DNA from: Saccharothrix deserti
GTDB lineage: Bacteria > Actinomycetota > Actinomycetes > Mycobacteriales > Pseudonocardiaceae
NCBI RefSeq assembly: GCF_009769385.1
Contig: NZ_ML775959.1
Span: forward strand, 491,799 to 555,798
Direction of reading: 5' to 3'
DNA: 64,000 bases
Part shown: positions 61,481-64,000 of the stretch, in pieces
Layout of the letters: each line of letters opens with the position of its first letter
How positions within the stretch are numbered: position 1 is the first letter of the stretch
Notes under the pieces: generated by a model
The model's input: the letters and a program-made list of their open reading frames with translations, nothing else
What the model was told of the DNA's origin: nothing
Database searches by the model: none
Translations under genes and position numbers: made by a program

Positions 61481-61636
61481 ATGGAATGCGGCGTCGGCAC
61501 GCTCGGCGAGATCGCGTACGCCTTCGACCACCTGGGCGTGGACGGTGTGGCCCTGATGACCAACACCGGCGGCGCGTACCTGGGCGACCTGCGCCTCGCC
61601 CGCCGGAATCCCGCCCCCGTAGATCCACAACCCTAG
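61481..61636 (+). pseudogene. amidohydrolase fragment
   Basis: From ATG 61481 the frame gives TLGEIAYAFDHLGVDGVALM then TNTGGAYLGDLRLARRNP and a stop. This is the core of amidohydrolase-2 (decarboxylase-type) enzymes, which read IEYALDTLxxDGVxLxTNxxGxYLGD. Both sides of the enzyme are missing. A stray fragment directly before the DJ-1 gene. Confidence 0.6.
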
Positions 61637-61646
61637 GGAGACACCC

Positions 61647-62342
61647 GTGACGAAGGTCCTCTTCGTGATCACCGCCGCCGACCACTGGACCCTGGCCGAC
61701 GGCACCGGACATCCGGCCGGCTTCTGGGCCGAGGAGGCGATCGGCCCGTACCAGGTGTTCAAGGAAGCCGGCTACGAGATCGCCGCGGCGACCCCGGGCG
61801 GCGTGCCGCCCACGGCCGACGCGCTGAGCCTCACCCCCGACTTCAACGGCGGCCCCGAGGGTGCCGAACGGATGAAGACCGCGCTGCGCGAGGCGACCGA
61901 GCTGGCGCACCCGATGCGCATCGAAGACGCGGACCACCGCGACTACGACGCCGTCTTCTACCCCGGCGGCTGGGGACCCATGGAGGACCTGCCGGACAAC
62001 GCCGAGTCCGGCGAGCTGCTCACCGAGCGGCTCGCCTCCGGCAAGCTGATCGCCCTGGTCTGCCACGGACCCGCGGCACTGCTGGCCACCGCCGACGCCG
62101 ACGGCAGGTCCCCCTTCGCCGGCTACCGCCTGACCGGTCTCAGCAACGCCGAGGAGATCCAGAACGGCCTGGCCGACCGTGCCAAGTGGCTGCTCCAGGA
62201 CCGGCTCGTCGAGCTGGGCGTGGACTACCGCGAAGGCGAGCCGTACCAGCCGCACGTCGAGGTGGACCGCACCCTCTACACCGGACAGAATCCGGCGTCG
62301 GCCGTTCCGCTGGCCCAGGAGATCGTCAAAGCCCTGAGCTGA
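61647..62342 (+). CDS. DJ-1/PfpI-family protein (type 1 glutamine-amidotransferase-like)
   Basis: A 231-residue protein. The nucleophile elbow Cys is in LIALVCHGPAALLA, the upstream Glu in FWAEEAIGPYQVF and a further motif is DAVFYPGGWGPMEDL. It resembles the Hsp31/YajL-like glyoxalase or chaperone group that protects from reactive carbonyls. GTG 61647 follows AGGGAGACACCC. Flanked by aldo/keto reductase and quinone-reductase genes, suggesting an electrophile-stress block. Confidence 0.9.
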   Translation: MTKVLFVITAADHWTLADGTGHPAGFWAEEAIGPYQVFKEAGYEIAAATPGGVPPTADALSLTPDFNGGPEGAERMKTALREATELAHPMRIEDADHRDYDAVFYPGGWGPMEDLPDNAESGELLTERLASGKLIALVCHGPAALLATADADGRSPFAGYRLTGLSNAEEIQNGLADRAKWLLQDRLVELGVDYREGEPYQPHVEVDRTLYTGQNPASAVPLAQEIVKALS

Positions 62343-62470
62343 CACATGAGCGTTCGACGGCCTGGGGGCGCATACCCGGGCCGCCAAGCCGTCCCCCGCA
62401 GGCCTGACGAGAGGTAGCGTGTCGGTGAGATCCTCCCGCACAGCGCAAATTCCGTACGAGGCTGACAGTC

Positions 62471-63342
62471 ATGACCCGCGATCCGAACCGCAACGACCTG
62501 GGCGAGTTCCTCAAGGCCCGCCGCAGCGAGCTGAACCCCGCCGACCTCGGCCTGCCCACCGACGGCCAAGCCAGGCGGGTCGCCGGCCTGCGCCGTGAGG
62601 AGGTCGCCCTGCTCGCCGCCATCAGCACCGACTACTACACCCGCCTCGAACAAGGCCGTATCCAGGCATCCCCCTCCGTCCTGGCCTCGCTGTCCCAAGT
62701 GCTGCGCCTGGACCAGGACCAGCGCGCCTACCTCCACGAACTCGCCGGCCGGCACAGCCACCGTCCAGACCACCGTCCAGCCGGCTACCAGGCCGAGCCC
62801 CAGCTGCAGCGGATGCTCGACGACATGGCCCACACCCCGCCTTCGTCATCGGCCCCCGCACCGAGGTCGTCGCGTGGAACACCATGGGCGCCGCACTGAT
62901 CACCGACTTCTCCAAGCTCCCGGACGAGCGGTACTACATCCGGCTGCTGTTCACCGACCCGGCGATGCGCGACCTCTACGCCGACTGGGAAGGCGTCACC
63001 CGCCTGGCCATCGCCCAGATGCGCAGGCACAACGCCGCCAACCCCGGCGACCCCCGACTCACCGCCCTCGTCGACGAGTTGTCCGCCCACCACCCCCAAT
63101 TCCGGCAATGGTGGGCAGACCACGAGGTGGCCACCCGCGGCACCGGCACCAAACACCTGCACCACCCGGTCGTCGGCGACCTCACCCTCGACTGGAACGC
63201 GGTCACCTGGGCTGCCCAGCCCGACCTGCAGATCATCGTCTGGACCGCCGAAGCCCGCAGCCCGTCCAGCGACGGCCTGCAGTTGCTCGCCGCCTTCACC
63301 GCCGACAACGCCGCTCGCACGACCGGTGCGAACGCAGGCTGA
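62471..63342 (+). pseudogene. XRE-family regulator with MmyB ligand domain, frameshifted
   Basis: ATG 62471 opens the HTH (LGEFLKARRSELNPADLGLP, GLRREEVALLAAISTDYYTR, LEQGRIQASPS). After MAHTP near 62838 one base is lost, and the second frame resumes as AFVIGPRTEVVAWNTMGAAL and runs through TLDWNAVTWAAQPDLQ and IIVWTAEARS to the stop at 63342. The whole is a normal-length MmyB-type regulator (about 290 residues), so the indel may be a sequencing error. It probably controls the adjacent redox genes. Confidence 0.8.
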
Positions 63343-63734
63343 TCTCACGAGTCGCCGGGGCCGCCGCCTGGTCTTACCGGCCGCACGGGGGGCTACCGGC
63401 GACGACGTGTGGGTGGGGCTCCGCTGGACAGCGGATCGTCGACTCGCCGGCAGGACCGGCTCGTGGAACGTAGCGCAGACGATCTTCCGGTGTCGTCGTC
63501 CACAATGGGCGGCGGCCTCGCTGTGGGACGTCGGCCAAGGTCTTCAATCGACAGCGTCTAATTCGGACACTGCAATCCACAGTAAGCCGCCGGGCCGACC
63601 TGTGGCTGACGGCTCGTCAACGCGGGTGAATTTTTGGCCCGCTCGGACAACGCCAGATCCATAATGGACTGAAGGCGCAGCCGCCCTCGCGGGTCAAGGG
63701 TCATTCCCCCGAGGACCGCTTCGACACCAGTCAC
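63343..63734. other. intergenic gap
   Basis: About 390 bases between the regulator and the pectate lyase gene. No convincing gene, repeat or strong hairpin is seen. Confidence 0.55.
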
Positions 63735-64000
63735 CTAGCAGGTGCCGTCCGACTCCTTCATGCCCGTGTTGGCGCCTGCCGTCCGGCTCACGATGTTCGG
63801 TACGCAGTTGGTCTGGTCGAGCTTGTAGCTGTAAGGGATGTTGACCGTGGTGGTGGACTTGGGGTCCGGACCTGCGGGGTTGGTCTCGCTGTCGGGGCTG
63901 GACCAGGTCACGTTGTCGAAGATGTTGCCGCTGACCTGCCAGTACCCGGCCTGGTCGGTGTAGAAGGTGCCGAGGACGTCACGGGAGTTCTTGAAGTAGT
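63735..64000 (-). CDS. secreted pectate lyase (polysaccharide lyase family 1), C-terminal part, continues beyond window
   Basis: The minus strand ends at TAG 63735-63737. The visible 88 residues read NSRDVLGTFYTDQAGYWQVS, GNIFDNVTWSSPDSETNPAG, then IPYSYKLDQTNCVPNIVSRT and the C-terminal Cys, matching the end of PL1 pectate lyases with their final disulfide pair. The catalytic region and signal peptide lie to the right of the window. It would add pectin to the polymers targeted in this window. Confidence 0.75.
   Translation of the reverse strand, partial: YFKNSRDVLGTFYTDQAGYWQVSGNIFDNVTWSSPDSETNPAGPDPKSTTTVNIPYSYKLDQTNCVPNIVSRTAGANTGMKESDGTC

Noticed and set aside
1..64000. tRNA, rRNA, riboswitch or phage genes
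   Set aside because: No cloverleaf, rRNA-like or riboswitch consensus and no phage structural genes were recognised by eye; a covariance-model scan would be needed to be certain.

Overview
The window is GC-rich DNA with dense gene packing, GTG starts, ATGA stop/start overlaps and secreted CAZymes carrying CBM2 and ricin-type modules. All of this points to a mycelial actinomycete, most likely Pseudonocardiales (Saccharothrix/Lentzea/Actinosynnema-like). That placement is an inference from gene content, since no rRNA or tRNA is present.

Layout. 0-3.3 kb: a vWA / PP2C / HhH-kinase signalling triad of the TerY-P (E. coli YegL-YegK-YegI) type. 3.3-8.6 kb: a minus-strand four-gene operon of a gluconate-dehydrogenase-subunit-3-like protein, a GMC flavoenzyme and two cupin proteins. 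9.1-16.7 kb: secreted and cellulose-related genes, including a GH12 endoglucanase, a clan GH-A glycosidase with FN3 and CBM2 under a CebR-type operator, a peptidoglycan-binding protein, and a Ser/Thr kinase with an extracellular CBM2. An AhpD/MarR pair lies among them. 16.7-24.2 kb: regulators (LuxR, and a SARP/STAND/WD40 protein) and small exported proteins; three consecutive genes here carry single-base frameshifts.

24.4-39.5 kb is the metabolic core, an aromatic catabolic island. It combines a Rieske ring-hydroxylating dioxygenase (alpha, beta, ferredoxin, reductase), a dihydrodiol dehydrogenase, MhpB-type extradiol cleavage, MhpC/D/E/F lower-pathway enzymes, an acyl-CoA ligase, an MHS-type transporter, and IclR and XRE-cupin regulators. 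Together these would convert an arylpropanoid (phenylpropionate/cinnamate-like) substrate to pyruvate, acetyl-CoA and a dicarboxylate. The exact substrate is inferred.

39.6-50.6 kb holds RNase J, a NYN-cold-shock fusion, a GH43 arabinanase with a ricin lectin, a TetR gene beside gene debris, and an operon of VanX-like dipeptidase, alanine/serine racemase, D-Ala ligase and acyltransferase-3. The last resembles a D-Ala-D-Ser type vancomycin-resistance set in which the VanT membrane and racemase halves are separate genes. A divergent gene encodes a zeta-toxin-like kinase with an apparent signal peptide.

52-53 kb is a gene graveyard. 53.8-57.2 kb holds a hemerythrin gene and a type VII secretion toxin cassette: tandem-YbaB protein, ESX-like target, CdiA-type tRNase toxin and SitI3-like immunity protein. 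57.4-63.3 kb is a redox/stress block bounded by two MmyB-type regulators, one a remnant. It contains several decayed or frameshifted genes. The window ends inside a pectate lyase gene. Many single-base indels across the window suggest either local decay or consensus sequencing error.
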